NCBI GenBank assembly: GCA_047125605.1
Contig: CP138932.1
Span: forward strand, 310,001 to 374,000
Origin: JAKVBK01 sp022447275
GTDB taxonomy: Bacteria > Pseudomonadota > Alphaproteobacteria > Rhodobacterales > Rhodobacteraceae
Direction of reading: 5' to 3'
DNA length: 64,000 nucleotides
Of this stretch, positions 32,717 through 40,428 are shown piece by piece. Each line of letters starts with the position of its first letter. Positions within the stretch are counted from its first letter, which is position 1. Position numbers and translations under genes: made by a program. The notes beneath the pieces were generated by a model that was given only the letters and a program-made list of their open reading frames with translations, ran no database searches and had not been told where the DNA came from.

Positions 32717-33250
32717 ATGAAGGGATCTCGCCCTGAACAGGCAATGCTGAGCCGCGATACGGATCTGAGCAAAACAGAGGCAACGCGCGCAGTGATCGAG
32801 GGAATGGTCGATGGACTCAACGATCACCGCATCGCAGATATCGGTGAGTTTTTCGCCGAGGGCTTTCGCTGGATGGGCAATCGGGGATGTGGCACGAAAG
32901 AGGGCTTGCGCGCTTTTCAGGACAATTGGCAAAAGCCCTTTCAGGCAGCCTTTTCGGACAAGGTCTGCGTAGACGAAGCCCGTCTCTACATGGGGGAATG
33001 GGCGGCCGCCTTTGGGCGACAGGAGGCGATCCATTCGGGCGCCTTTATGGGGGTCGCGCCCACGGGCAAGCGCGTCACCATTCGGTACATGGATTTCTGG
33101 AAGGTGGTCGACGGAAAAATCGTCGACAACTACGTCATGGTCGATTTCCCGGATGTGTTGGCGCAATTGGGCGTGGATGTTTTCAACGGCGAGGGCTGGG
33201 AGGCCTTTGATACAGGCGCGCGCACGGCTCCGGAACCGGACAGCCCCTAG
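32717..33250 (+). CDS. SnoaL-like (NTF2-fold) ester cyclase family protein
   Basis: 177 residues from the ATG at 32717, preceded by GGGAG. The fold is the NTF2/SnoaL cone: VIEGMVDGLNDHRIADIGEFF, AEGFRWMGNRGCGTKEGLRAF, VDEARLYMGEWAAAFGRQEA, then GVAPTGKRVTIRYMDFWKVVDGKI and DNYVMVDFPDVLAQLG. The phrase sequence matches SnoaL-type polyketide cyclase-like proteins, which often act on small cyclic substrates or are orphans. No signal peptide. It stands alone between the TetR gene and a small membrane protein gene that runs the other way. Confidence 0.85.
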   Translation: MKGSRPEQAMLSRDTDLSKTEATRAVIEGMVDGLNDHRIADIGEFFAEGFRWMGNRGCGTKEGLRAFQDNWQKPFQAAFSDKVCVDEARLYMGEWAAAFGRQEAIHSGAFMGVAPTGKRVTIRYMDFWKVVDGKIVDNYVMVDFPDVLAQLGVDVFNGEGWEAFDTGARTAPEPDSP

Positions 33251-33280
33251 AGCCTGTTGCGCAGCCGGTCGATCACCTGC

Positions 33281-33496
33281 TCAGCCAAGGATCACGCCCA
33301 CAACCACCATCATCAGGCCCAGAGCTGACACCATGAAAGCCCCCATGTTCCAAGCCACGGCTTTCTGCAGACGGTCTTTCAACTGGTCGTCTGTCAGATC
33401 GGCTTTCCGGTCCCGCAGGACGGAAATGATGCACCATATAATCCCCAGCAGACCAATAACGCACAGGGCTGCCCCGCCCAAAACGATGTAATCCAT
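33281..33496 (-). CDS. Small two-helix membrane protein
   Basis: 71 residues: a first membrane segment (IVLGGAALCVIGLLGIIWCIISVL), a charged cytoplasmic or periplasmic stretch (RDRKADLTDDQLKDRLQKAV), and a second segment (MGAFMVSALGLMMVVVGVIL). No catalytic motif. The pattern is typical of small Rhodobacterales inner-membrane proteins of unknown role. It is convergent with the SnoaL-like gene and divergent from the GapR gene. Confidence 0.72.
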   Translation of the reverse strand: MDYIVLGGAALCVIGLLGIIWCIISVLRDRKADLTDDQLKDRLQKAVAWNMGAFMVSALGLMMVVVGVILG

Positions 33497-33663
33497 CCCG
33501 ATCGCCCTTCCGTTTGCATGGCTGCGTTCCCGTGTGCACTAGCGCGCCATCGGCAGCGGAGCAATAGGCAGCAAGGCGCGCTGCTGTGTCCGGTGACGCT
33601 TGGCCCTTGAAAGGGGCGGGGAGCCATCATAACACGGGGCCTCTGACAGGCAGGAGAACGGCA

Positions 33664-33936
33664 ATGAGTGATGGAATTGAAACTGGCGGCATGCCCGACA
33701 GCTACCGCGTAACCGCAGAAGAGTTGCGCCAGTTCATCGAACGCTATGAGCGGCTGGAAGCTGAAAAGAAAGACATTGCTGACCAGCAGAAAGAAGTCAT
33801 GGCAGAGGCCAAGGGGCGCGGCTACGACACCAAGGTAATGCGCAAGGTCATTGCATTGCGCAAGCGCGAGCCCGATGACATTGCAGAAGAAGAAGCTGTT
33901 CTGGACATGTACAAAGAAGCGCTTGGCATGCAGTGA
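33664..33936 (+). CDS. GapR-family (DUF2312) DNA-binding protein
   Basis: 90 residues from the ATG at 33664, preceded by AGGAGA. The DUF2312 pattern is clear: SYRVTAEELRQFIERYERLE, EKKDIADQQKEVMAEAKGRG, YDTKVMRKVIALRKREPD, then EEEAVLDMYKEALGM. In Caulobacter, GapR is a nucleoid-associated protein that grips overtwisted A+T-rich DNA ahead of polymerases and stimulates topoisomerases. The whole family length is present. Whether this is the main chromosomal GapR or a paralogue cannot be told from this window. Confidence 0.9.
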   Translation: MSDGIETGGMPDSYRVTAEELRQFIERYERLEAEKKDIADQQKEVMAEAKGRGYDTKVMRKVIALRKREPDDIAEEEAVLDMYKEALGMQ

Positions 33937-34489
33937 GGCCGCTCCGCCCGGGCCGCTTGTAACGCGCGTTCTATGATCAGGGGCGCGCGAGAACACCCTC
34001 TAAACCTGCCAATCAGGGCAGGGCTGTCCGTGCTGAGGGCCGGCGCGCAAAATGCGTTCAGCGGGATAAGAGGTCTGCAGGCCCATGTCAGGCTTGCAGA
34101 TTTAGAGACGTTTATCCGGTTTGGCATCAGGTCCGGTTCGTACAGATCCAGCGCCTTTGACATCCGGGCCCATCCCAAGCCTGCCAACAGAGTGTACGCT
34201 CCCGGCATCTGAGCGAGTTGCAGCATAAATCCGGGCCTCATCCCAGATGTGCGGCAATACTCCCCAAGCCAAACCATGCTTCCCCAAAGGCACTGGGGTG
34301 AAGCGGCAGCCCATCAAGGTCAACCTGACCTTCTACCTGGCGCCGCTGAAGGCTTTCGCACAAAGCAGTGCCGCATGCTCATTGAACAACGACGTGGCAT
34401 GAACTTGTTAGGCTAGGACGCAAGCAAACCTGCTAGGTTGGCCCGCAATTGTTCATTCAAAACGCAGCTGGGACGCCCAATAGCCGCGC
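33937..34489. other. 553-base gap with no supported gene
   Basis: It lies between the GapR gene and the 3' end of a leftward SDR gene. Several frames are open for 70-150 codons on both strands, but none has a ribosome binding site, a recognised domain, or a frame-wide codon pattern. Part of it (34290-34420) reads like fragmentary coding sequence, so it may hold a decayed gene. I could not name the source. Confidence 0.45.
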
Positions 34490-35212
34490 TCAATATGTTG
34501 CCCGCCCGCCCGAAAGATCAAAGACGGCGGCGGTGGCAAAGGAATTTTCTGCGCTGGCAAGCCACGTGATCATGTTTGCGGCTTCTTCGACTTCGAGAAA
34601 GCGCTCGCGCGGAATTTTAGAAAGCATGTATCCGATGTGTTCTTCGGTCATCTGATCAAAGATCGGGGTGCGCGCGGCTGCTGGTGTCACGCAGCACACC
34701 CCCACATTGACGTCCGCCAGTTCCTTACCGAGCGACTTGGTGAACCCGATCACCCCGGCTTTTGAGGCGGAATAGGCGCAGGCGTTGGGGTTGCCTTCCT
34801 TGCCAGCAATCGACGCGATATTCACGATCCGGCCGTAGTTGCGGGCGCGCATGCCGGGGACGACGGCTTTGTTGACGAGAAATGTACCGGTCAGGTTGAT
34901 GGCCACAATGCTTTCCCATGCGGCAATGTCGTAGTCCGCCACGGTGGTGTTGGGGCCCGCAACGCCGGCGGAGTTTACGACAATGTCCACTGGGCTGAGA
35001 TTGGCCTGCGTCTGCGCCAGTGCGGATGTAACGCTGGACCAATCGCTGATATCGCACTGGATCGCGTGGGCACCTTCGGGCGCTGTGCCTTGCAGATCCC
35101 ATGTGGCCACGCGCGCACCGCTCTCCAGCATCCGCTCGACCACGGCGGCACCAATTCCCTGCGCACCGCCGGTGACCACAGCCACTCTACCAGACAGATC
35201 ATAGCTGTTCAT
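34490..35212 (-). CDS. Short-chain dehydrogenase/reductase (SDR)
   Basis: 240 residues. The classical SDR order is complete: the cofactor loop VVTGGAQGIGAAVVERM (about residues 13-29), a D at ATWDL that favours NAD, NSAGVAGPNT, the serine site IVNIASIAGKEGNPNACAYS, the catalytic YSASKAG (Tyr-x-x-x-Lys), and a C-terminal FDLSGGRATY. The protein ends in the usual DLSGG cofactor-loop phrase, so it is full length. The substrate is probably an alcohol or 3-oxoacyl/sugar compound, not resolvable here. It is 34 bases downstream of the J-domain gene in the same direction. Confidence 0.92.
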   Translation of the reverse strand: MNSYDLSGRVAVVTGGAQGIGAAVVERMLESGARVATWDLQGTAPEGAHAIQCDISDWSSVTSALAQTQANLSPVDIVVNSAGVAGPNTTVADYDIAAWESIVAINLTGTFLVNKAVVPGMRARNYGRIVNIASIAGKEGNPNACAYSASKAGVIGFTKSLGKELADVNVGVCCVTPAAARTPIFDQMTEEHIGYMLSKIPRERFLEVEEAANMITWLASAENSFATAAVFDLSGGRATY

Positions 35213-35246
35213 CGCTCAGCACTCCGATACGCGAGAACGGTTGCGC

Positions 35247-35876
35247 TCAATCCTTGAACGACCGGCTGTCTTTCACCTGATCCCACGCCCAGACCACTTC
35301 CTGCAGGCGATCTTCGTCGGAACGGTCGCCCCCGTTCATGTCTGGGTGCAACACCTTTATCAACGCTTTGTACTGTTTGCGGATCTCGGCCTTTGTCCAC
35401 GAATCCTTGGCTTCAAGGATATCAAGCGCCCGACGCTCCGTCGGTGGCAGCTTGCGTCCGGTTGTCTGGCGGCCCGGGTTGCGCGTGGCGTTGTCACCCA
35501 GCACCTGGTGCGGATCGTCCACGCCGAGGCGGGCCCATGCCTTTGCCTCATCCTTATTTTCGCTGAATGGCTTGGTTTCACGGCCCCACACCCGATCCTT
35601 GTCGATCTGGGCTTCCATTTCCTCTTCGGTGGCGCCGTTGAAAAAGTTCCATTTCAGATTGTACTCGCGCACATGGTCGCGGCAGAACCAGTAAAAATCA
35701 TCCAGCGAGTCCGGTGATTTGGGCGCGCGATATTGGCCCGGCTGGTTGCAGCCCGGTGCTTCGCACACCCGTTGCGAAGTCTCAAATGCGCCTGACATGC
35801 CGCGCCGCCCGCGCGAACGCTTTTTCTTGTCACTTGAGACACTCATATCGAACCCAAAGGGATCTGGCTTTGCCAT
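35247..35876 (-). CDS. J-domain protein with C-terminal J region
   Basis: 209 residues from the ATG at 35876 (MAKPDPFGFDMSVSSDKKKR), preceded by AAGGAG. A basic N-terminus is followed by a putative Zn-binding or structural part (RVCEAPGCNQPGQYRAPKS and FYWFCRDHVREYNLKWNFF, with three spaced cysteines and a His) and a C-terminal J domain (about 150-205: ILEAKDSWTKAEIRKQYKAL, KVLHPDMNGGD with the HPD triplet). This layout is that of a conserved alphaproteobacterial DnaJ-like protein. It would recruit DnaK. BolA is divergent from it. Confidence 0.85.
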   Translation of the reverse strand: MAKPDPFGFDMSVSSDKKKRSRGRRGMSGAFETSQRVCEAPGCNQPGQYRAPKSPDSLDDFYWFCRDHVREYNLKWNFFNGATEEEMEAQIDKDRVWGRETKPFSENKDEAKAWARLGVDDPHQVLGDNATRNPGRQTTGRKLPPTERRALDILEAKDSWTKAEIRKQYKALIKVLHPDMNGGDRSDEDRLQEVVWAWDQVKDSRSFKD

Positions 35877-35965
35877 GGGGATGGTCTCCTTAGACTGTCT
35901 CTTTCCGACTCGGAGGGCTGAGTTTAGACATTCGCTCACCGGAATGAAGGGGCTAGAGAGAAAAA

Positions 35966-36226
35966 ATGAGTGTTGCGCAGGAGATTGAAGCGAAACTTGT
36001 GGCGGCTTTTGCCCCGACGGAACTTGTCGTGATCGATGACAGTGAAAGTCATCGGGGACATGCGGGCTATCAGGACGGGGGTGAAAGCCACTGGCAGGTC
36101 AAAATCCGCTCCACCGCGTTCGAGGGTCAAAGCCGTATCGCGCGCCATAGGGCGGTGCATGCAGCTTTGGGCAAGGATCTTGTCGGACGCATCCATGCGC
36201 TTGCGCTGGATTTGGATACGCCCTGA
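35966..36226 (+). CDS. BolA family protein
   Basis: 86 residues, the full BolA length. It has the family pattern IEAKLVAAFAPTELVVIDDSESHRGH (the SH-x-GH loop), then ESHWQVKIRSTAFEGQSRIARHRAVHAALG with the conserved invariant His in the RHRAV segment, which with a monothiol glutaredoxin binds a [2Fe-2S] cluster. BolA proteins take part in iron-sulfur handling and stress growth control. It is transcribed divergently from the J-domain gene. Confidence 0.93.
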   Translation: MSVAQEIEAKLVAAFAPTELVVIDDSESHRGHAGYQDGGESHWQVKIRSTAFEGQSRIARHRAVHAALGKDLVGRIHALALDLDTP

Positions 36227-36311
36227 GCGGAGATGCCCATAGGCGCAGACGTGCTAAGGTAGCGCGAAAGCTGCGGCGTCCGGACCCAATCTGACGGCCA
36301 ATCTGGCCCGA

Positions 36312-36965
36312 TCAGGGTTTGCTTTGCTTCTTACGCCCCATCAGATGGGCCATGTCGGCCTTGAAGCCCTGCGGAACGCTGCCAGCAGTTGAGGCAGTTT
36401 CCTCTGCTGCATCGGCCTCGTCAGACGCGCCGGGCTGACCGACAAGACGCAGCGCGGCTGCTGCGGCTGCGGCGGCCTCAGCCGTGCTGGCGGGCGCGGC
36501 TGTGATCTCTTCCTCTGCCACGTCTTCAGCCTGAAGGTCAGGCGTGCGCGCCACTGGCTCTTCGGGAGCGTCCGGAATGGTCCTTACAACCGGCGGTGCT
36601 GTCTGTGCGTCGCCTTCCGTGCTGGATGTCGGCGCTTGCAAGAAGGGCACAGGGCTGGGCACTGCAGGACCATCTGCACTTTCAGGTGCCGGCAGAACTT
36701 CGCCACTGAGCGTAGCGTTGGACTGACCCGACGCGCGCAGCCGGCGGAATACCAACAGGTTGCGGTAAATCGTTGTTTTGCCCGTCAGGCCCGACCGCTC
36801 CTCCGAGGGGAGGGTCTCTGCGCGGTGATATTCCCAGCCGTCCTTGGCAAGCTCGTTCATGGCGGTTTCCAAAGCGAAGGCGAACCGCGCCTCGGACGTG
36901 CGCGCGGCCTTGGCTTTTTTCCCCCGCTCAGGCGCCGGGATCACTTTGTACTCGTACATTTCCAT
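36312..36965 (-). CDS. DUF4177 domain protein with Ala/Glu-rich tail
   Basis: About 217 residues from the ATG giving MEMYEYKVIPAPERGKKAKA; the ATG six bases later (MYEYK) is also possible. The N-terminal ~75 residues form a DUF4177-like domain (MYEYKVIPAPERG, ARFAFALETAMNELAKDGWE, YRNLLVFRRL). The rest is low-complexity: an acidic Pro/Glu/Ala linker with an alanine run (about 165-180) and a short basic tail ending AHLMGRKKQSKP. It is cytoplasmic with unknown function. The domain start and acidic tail suggest a binding protein. Confidence 0.78.
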   Translation of the reverse strand: MEMYEYKVIPAPERGKKAKAARTSEARFAFALETAMNELAKDGWEYHRAETLPSEERSGLTGKTTIYRNLLVFRRLRASGQSNATLSGEVLPAPESADGPAVPSPVPFLQAPTSSTEGDAQTAPPVVRTIPDAPEEPVARTPDLQAEDVAEEEITAAPASTAEAAAAAAAALRLVGQPGASDEADAAEETASTAGSVPQGFKADMAHLMGRKKQSKP

Positions 36966-37188
36966 GGTGTTCGATCTCGATAAATGGGGCCGACTCATCT
37001 TCGGCAAGGGAGCAGTGGGCAGTATGGTGTCGCAGCGCGGCAGAGGAAAGCAAGCAAAAGCAGGCTTATCCGTTGGCTCAGCGGGTCCCTCTTGCGCTGC
37101 ATGGGCCGGGCATGGGCGCTTTGCATTGCGCCCCACCCGATGCCTGTTTTGGCAGCCCGGCTGTCCCGCTGCTCATACTGTATCCAGC

Positions 37189-38712
37189 TTAGCCCTTTAG
37201 CTTTTGCGCAACCAGTTGGTTGACCGCCTTGGGATTGGCTTTGCCGCCGGTGGCTTTCATCACCTGACCGACGAACCAGCCCGCAAGCTTTGGGTTTTCC
37301 TTTGCTTTTTCAACCTGAGCGGGGTTCGCGGCAATGATCTCGTCAAGGGCGGCCTCGATTGCCCCGGTGTCGGTGACCTGCTTCATACCGCGGGCCTCGA
37401 CGATTTCGGCCGGCGTGCCGCCTTCCGTGTAGACGATTTCGAACAGTTCTTTGGCAATCTTGCCGGAGATTGTATCAGCCTTGATCAGGTCAATTATACC
37501 GCCCAGTTGCTGTGCCGAAATGGGGCTATCGGTGATCGCGTGGTCGTCGGTTTTCAGGCGGCCAAACAGCTCGTTGATCACCCAGTTGGCGGCCAGCTTT
37601 GCATCGCGCCCATCGGCGACCGCGAGGAAATAGTCCGCATTTTCCTTTTCGGCGGTCAGAACGGACGCGTCATAATCCGTCAAACCAAGCGCCATAAGAC
37701 GCCCTTTCAGCGCGTCAGGCAACTCGGGCAGGTTCTTTGCAATTTCGTCGACCCAGCCTTGTTCGATCTCTAGGGGCAGCAGGTCCGGGCAGGGGAAATA
37801 GCGATAATCATGGGCCTCTTCCTTGGACCGCATGGAGCGCGTTTCGTTCTTGTCGGGATCGTACAGGCGGGTTTCCTGATCGATGCTGCCCCCGTCTTCG
37901 AGGATGGCGATCTGGCGACGGGCCTCATAGTCGATTGCCATCTGGATGAAACGCATGGAGTTCATGTTCTTGATCTCGCAGCGGGTGCCGAGATGGGAGA
38001 AATCCTGCGTCTCCTGATACTTCTCATACTGGCCTGGCCGGCATACGGATACGTTGACATCCGCGCGCAGGTTGCCGTTCTGCATGTTGCCATCACAGGT
38101 GCCCAGATAGCGCAGGATCTGGCGCAGCTTGACCACATAGGCTGCGGCTTCTTCAGGGCCGCGGATGTCGGGGCGCGAGACGATTTCCATCAAGGCGACG
38201 CCGGTGCGGTTGAGATCGACGAAGGACATGTGGGGGTCCATGTCGTGGATCGATTTGCCGGCATCCTGTTCCAAGTGAATGCGCTCGATGCGGACGGTGC
38301 GCGCCACAGGCTGTCCCGATGTGTCAGCGCCCATCTCCACCAAGACTTCGCCTTCCCCGACAATCGGGTGGTAGAGCTGGGAAATCTGATAGCCCTGAGG
38401 CAGGTCGGGGTAGAAATAGTTCTTGCGATCGAAGGCGGAGTGCAGGTTGATCTCGGCCTTCAGACCCAGCCCGGTGCGGACAGCTTGCGCCACGCATTCC
38501 TCGTTGATCACCGGCAGCATGCCCGGCATGCCAGCATCCACGAAAGCCACATTTGCATTGGGCTCGGCGCCGAATTGGGTGGACGCGCCCGAAAACAGCT
38601 TGGCCTGCGTTGCGACCTGTGCGTGCACCTCCATCCCGATCACGAGTTCCCACTCGGACTGGGCGCCCTGAATGACCTTGGGCTTTGGCGTGGTATAGGT
38701 GATGTCGAGCAT
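37189..38712 (-). CDS. gatB: Aspartyl/glutamyl-tRNA(Asn/Gln) amidotransferase, subunit B
   Basis: 507 residues. It converts Glu-tRNA(Gln) or Asp-tRNA(Asn) to the amide form with GatA and GatC. The catalytic domain begins WELVIGMEVHAQVATQAKLF (about 22-40), followed by DLPQGYQISQLYHPI, RTVRIERIHLEQDAGKSIHD, VDLNRTGVALMEIVSRPDI and LRADVNVSVCRPGQ. The helical cradle and the YqeY-like tail (about 355-507) follow, with AGWFVGQVMKATGGKANP near the end. Complete. GatA and GatC are not in this window. It is divergent from the DUF1007 gene. Confidence 0.96.
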   Translation of the reverse strand: MLDITYTTPKPKVIQGAQSEWELVIGMEVHAQVATQAKLFSGASTQFGAEPNANVAFVDAGMPGMLPVINEECVAQAVRTGLGLKAEINLHSAFDRKNYFYPDLPQGYQISQLYHPIVGEGEVLVEMGADTSGQPVARTVRIERIHLEQDAGKSIHDMDPHMSFVDLNRTGVALMEIVSRPDIRGPEEAAAYVVKLRQILRYLGTCDGNMQNGNLRADVNVSVCRPGQYEKYQETQDFSHLGTRCEIKNMNSMRFIQMAIDYEARRQIAILEDGGSIDQETRLYDPDKNETRSMRSKEEAHDYRYFPCPDLLPLEIEQGWVDEIAKNLPELPDALKGRLMALGLTDYDASVLTAEKENADYFLAVADGRDAKLAANWVINELFGRLKTDDHAITDSPISAQQLGGIIDLIKADTISGKIAKELFEIVYTEGGTPAEIVEARGMKQVTDTGAIEAALDEIIAANPAQVEKAKENPKLAGWFVGQVMKATGGKANPKAVNQLVAQKLKG

Positions 38713-38820
38713 GATCGGGCACCTTTGGGCTGATACGAAACTTCAAAGCGCGGTGTAAGGTGCACAGCCTCCGGGAGCAAGCCCAGCCTGCAGGAACGGG
38801 CAAACTGTTCCTGTACACGC

Positions 38821-38836
38821 GATTGAGACTTCAATC
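38821..38836. promoter_or_regulatory. Inverted repeat in the gatB/DUF1007 divergent region
   Basis: GATTGA (38821-38826), GACT, TCAATC (38831-38836): a perfect 6-bp inverted repeat 30 bases before the DUF1007 start. It may be the operator of a metal-responsive regulator, given the metal transporter downstream. The regulator is not identified. Confidence 0.4.
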
Positions 38837-38865
38837 ACGCGGGCGGGCAGACTACATCCCATGCC

Positions 38866-39531
38866 ATGGGAACACGTGTGCGACATATTTCAGCAACCTT
38901 GTGCGCTGCGTGCATTGCCACTGGGATCGCCGGGGCAGCGCTGGGCCACCCGCATGCCTTCATCGATGGCGGCGTGGATTTCGTTATGGATGCGGATGGG
39001 CGGCTGCAAGAGCTTGCAGTGACGTGGCACTACGATCCCTTCGAGACCCTCTACACGCTGTCGGCGTTTGAAATCCCGTTGAATGCCGAAGGCGGGTTGG
39101 ATGAGGCGGACCGGCTTGAACTGGTGCGGCGTCTGGGCGAGTGGCCCGAAGATTTCGACGGATCAGCCCATCTGTCTGTAGATGATGTGGCGGTAGCGCT
39201 TCAATGGCCCGAAGGGGTCGATGCGCATTTGGTGGATGGGCGCATCTTGATGACATTCACCCGCAGCCTGGAAACCCCATTGGAGGTGCGCGGGCGCGAC
39301 GTCGAAGTGGGGTTCTACGAATCAACGTATTTTTTTGATTTCACCGTCACCCTCAGCCCCGAGGTACGCGGCGCGGATGGTCAGTGCGCGGCCCGCGTGA
39401 TCCCGTTTGAGCTGGATCAGCAATTGGCCCGTTTCCAGACGATGCTGCTTGCACTGGACCGCGAAGAAACGCCTGAAACGGAGAATGTTGGCGCCCTCTT
39501 TGCAGATTGGATCGTACTGTCATGCGAGTGA
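38866..39531 (+). CDS. DUF1007 family exported protein, partner of the metal transporter
   Basis: 221 residues with a signal peptide (VRHISATLCAACIATGIAGA, ending near ALGHPH). The mature start HPHAFIDGGVDFVMDADGRL is the DUF1007 signature, followed by VTWHYDPFETLYTL and a C-terminal CAARVIPFELDQQL. DUF1007 proteins are encoded next to NicO/RcnA-type transporters and are thought to help periplasmic metal handling. The His-rich HPH start may bind metal. Its 3' end overlaps the start of the transporter gene by 10 bases, so the two are translationally coupled. Confidence 0.88.
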   Translation: MGTRVRHISATLCAACIATGIAGAALGHPHAFIDGGVDFVMDADGRLQELAVTWHYDPFETLYTLSAFEIPLNAEGGLDEADRLELVRRLGEWPEDFDGSAHLSVDDVAVALQWPEGVDAHLVDGRILMTFTRSLETPLEVRGRDVEVGFYESTYFFDFTVTLSPEVRGADGQCAARVIPFELDQQLARFQTMLLALDREETPETENVGALFADWIVLSCE

Positions 39532-40424
39532 TCCTTGGCATAGCGTGCGTTCTGCTGGTGGTGGTGATCACCGCTGTTCTGGTGGACGGCAATTCCGTCA
39601 TGGCCTGGGCGGTGGCGCAGCAGCGCGCCTTCCAAAATGAGATGGCACAGGCCGTGCGCAGCTTACAGATGGGCGCGCCTGGGGCTTGGAGCGCCTTGTT
39701 GTTGGCCTGCGGCGCCTACGGGTTTGTGCATGCCCTTGGCCCTGGCCACGGAAAATACCTTTTGGGCGGGGTTGCCTTGGGCTCGACAGTGCGTCTTGGC
39801 CCTTTGCTTGGGCTGTCTGTGATCTCGAGCCTCGCGCAGGCGCTCTGGGCGATCACACTGGTTTACGGCGGCTTCACATTGCTGGACCTGTCGGTGCAGA
39901 GCATGACCAGCCTTGCCGAAGACATCCTTGCACCTTTGAGCTATCTCGCGATTGCAACCGTGGGCGCAATCCTGATCCGGCGTGGCATCCGGCTATTGCG
40001 CCCTGCGCCCCTGCCGCAGGCTGAACTGGCACATGCGGATCCCCCTTCAGAGGTGTGCGCAACATGTGGCCATGCGCACGGCCCCACCGCAGAACAGGTG
40101 TCAGGCCTGACATCCTGGCGGGACGCCGCCGCGCTGGTTTTCAGCATTGCGGTGCGGCCCTGCACCGGGGCAATCTTCCTTTTGGTGATCGCATGGCAAA
40201 TGGATATCCGTTGGGCTGGCGCCGCCGGCGCCTTGGCGATGGGGCTTGGCACCGCGTTGCTCACCGCGTCAGTCTCTGCTTCAGGTTTTGCCGCGCGCGG
40301 GTTGGCATTGGCAGGCTCGACCCGTCTGGGCGCCGCCGCCACCATCCTGCCTGCCTTGCATATCGCGGCAGGCATCCTGATCATTTGGGGCAGTCTGACC
40401 TTGTTGGGTTTGTCCCGACTCTAA
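39522..40424 (+). CDS. NicO-family nickel/cobalt transporter
   Basis: 300 residues from the ATG at 39522, inside the end of the DUF1007 gene. About six membrane segments are seen. The family core GFVHALGPGHGKYLLGGVAL is at about residues 69-88 (the H-x-x-x-G-x-G-H-G-K metal path). A hydrophilic loop holds a cysteine/histidine cluster (EVCATCGHAHGPTAEQ), then a second core SIAVRPCTGAIFLLVIAWQM lies on the next helix. This is the pattern of NicO (HoxN-unrelated) RcnA-like transporters. The direction (uptake or efflux) and metal (Ni, Co) cannot be read from sequence. Confidence 0.88.
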   Translation: MRVILGIACVLLVVVITAVLVDGNSVMAWAVAQQRAFQNEMAQAVRSLQMGAPGAWSALLLACGAYGFVHALGPGHGKYLLGGVALGSTVRLGPLLGLSVISSLAQALWAITLVYGGFTLLDLSVQSMTSLAEDILAPLSYLAIATVGAILIRRGIRLLRPAPLPQAELAHADPPSEVCATCGHAHGPTAEQVSGLTSWRDAAALVFSIAVRPCTGAIFLLVIAWQMDIRWAGAAGALAMGLGTALLTASVSASGFAARGLALAGSTRLGAAATILPALHIAAGILIIWGSLTLLGLSRL

Positions 40425-40428
40425 GGGC

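Noticed and set aside
33973..34212. A 79-codon plus-strand frame after the GapR gene
   Set aside because: No ribosome binding site and no recognisable family.
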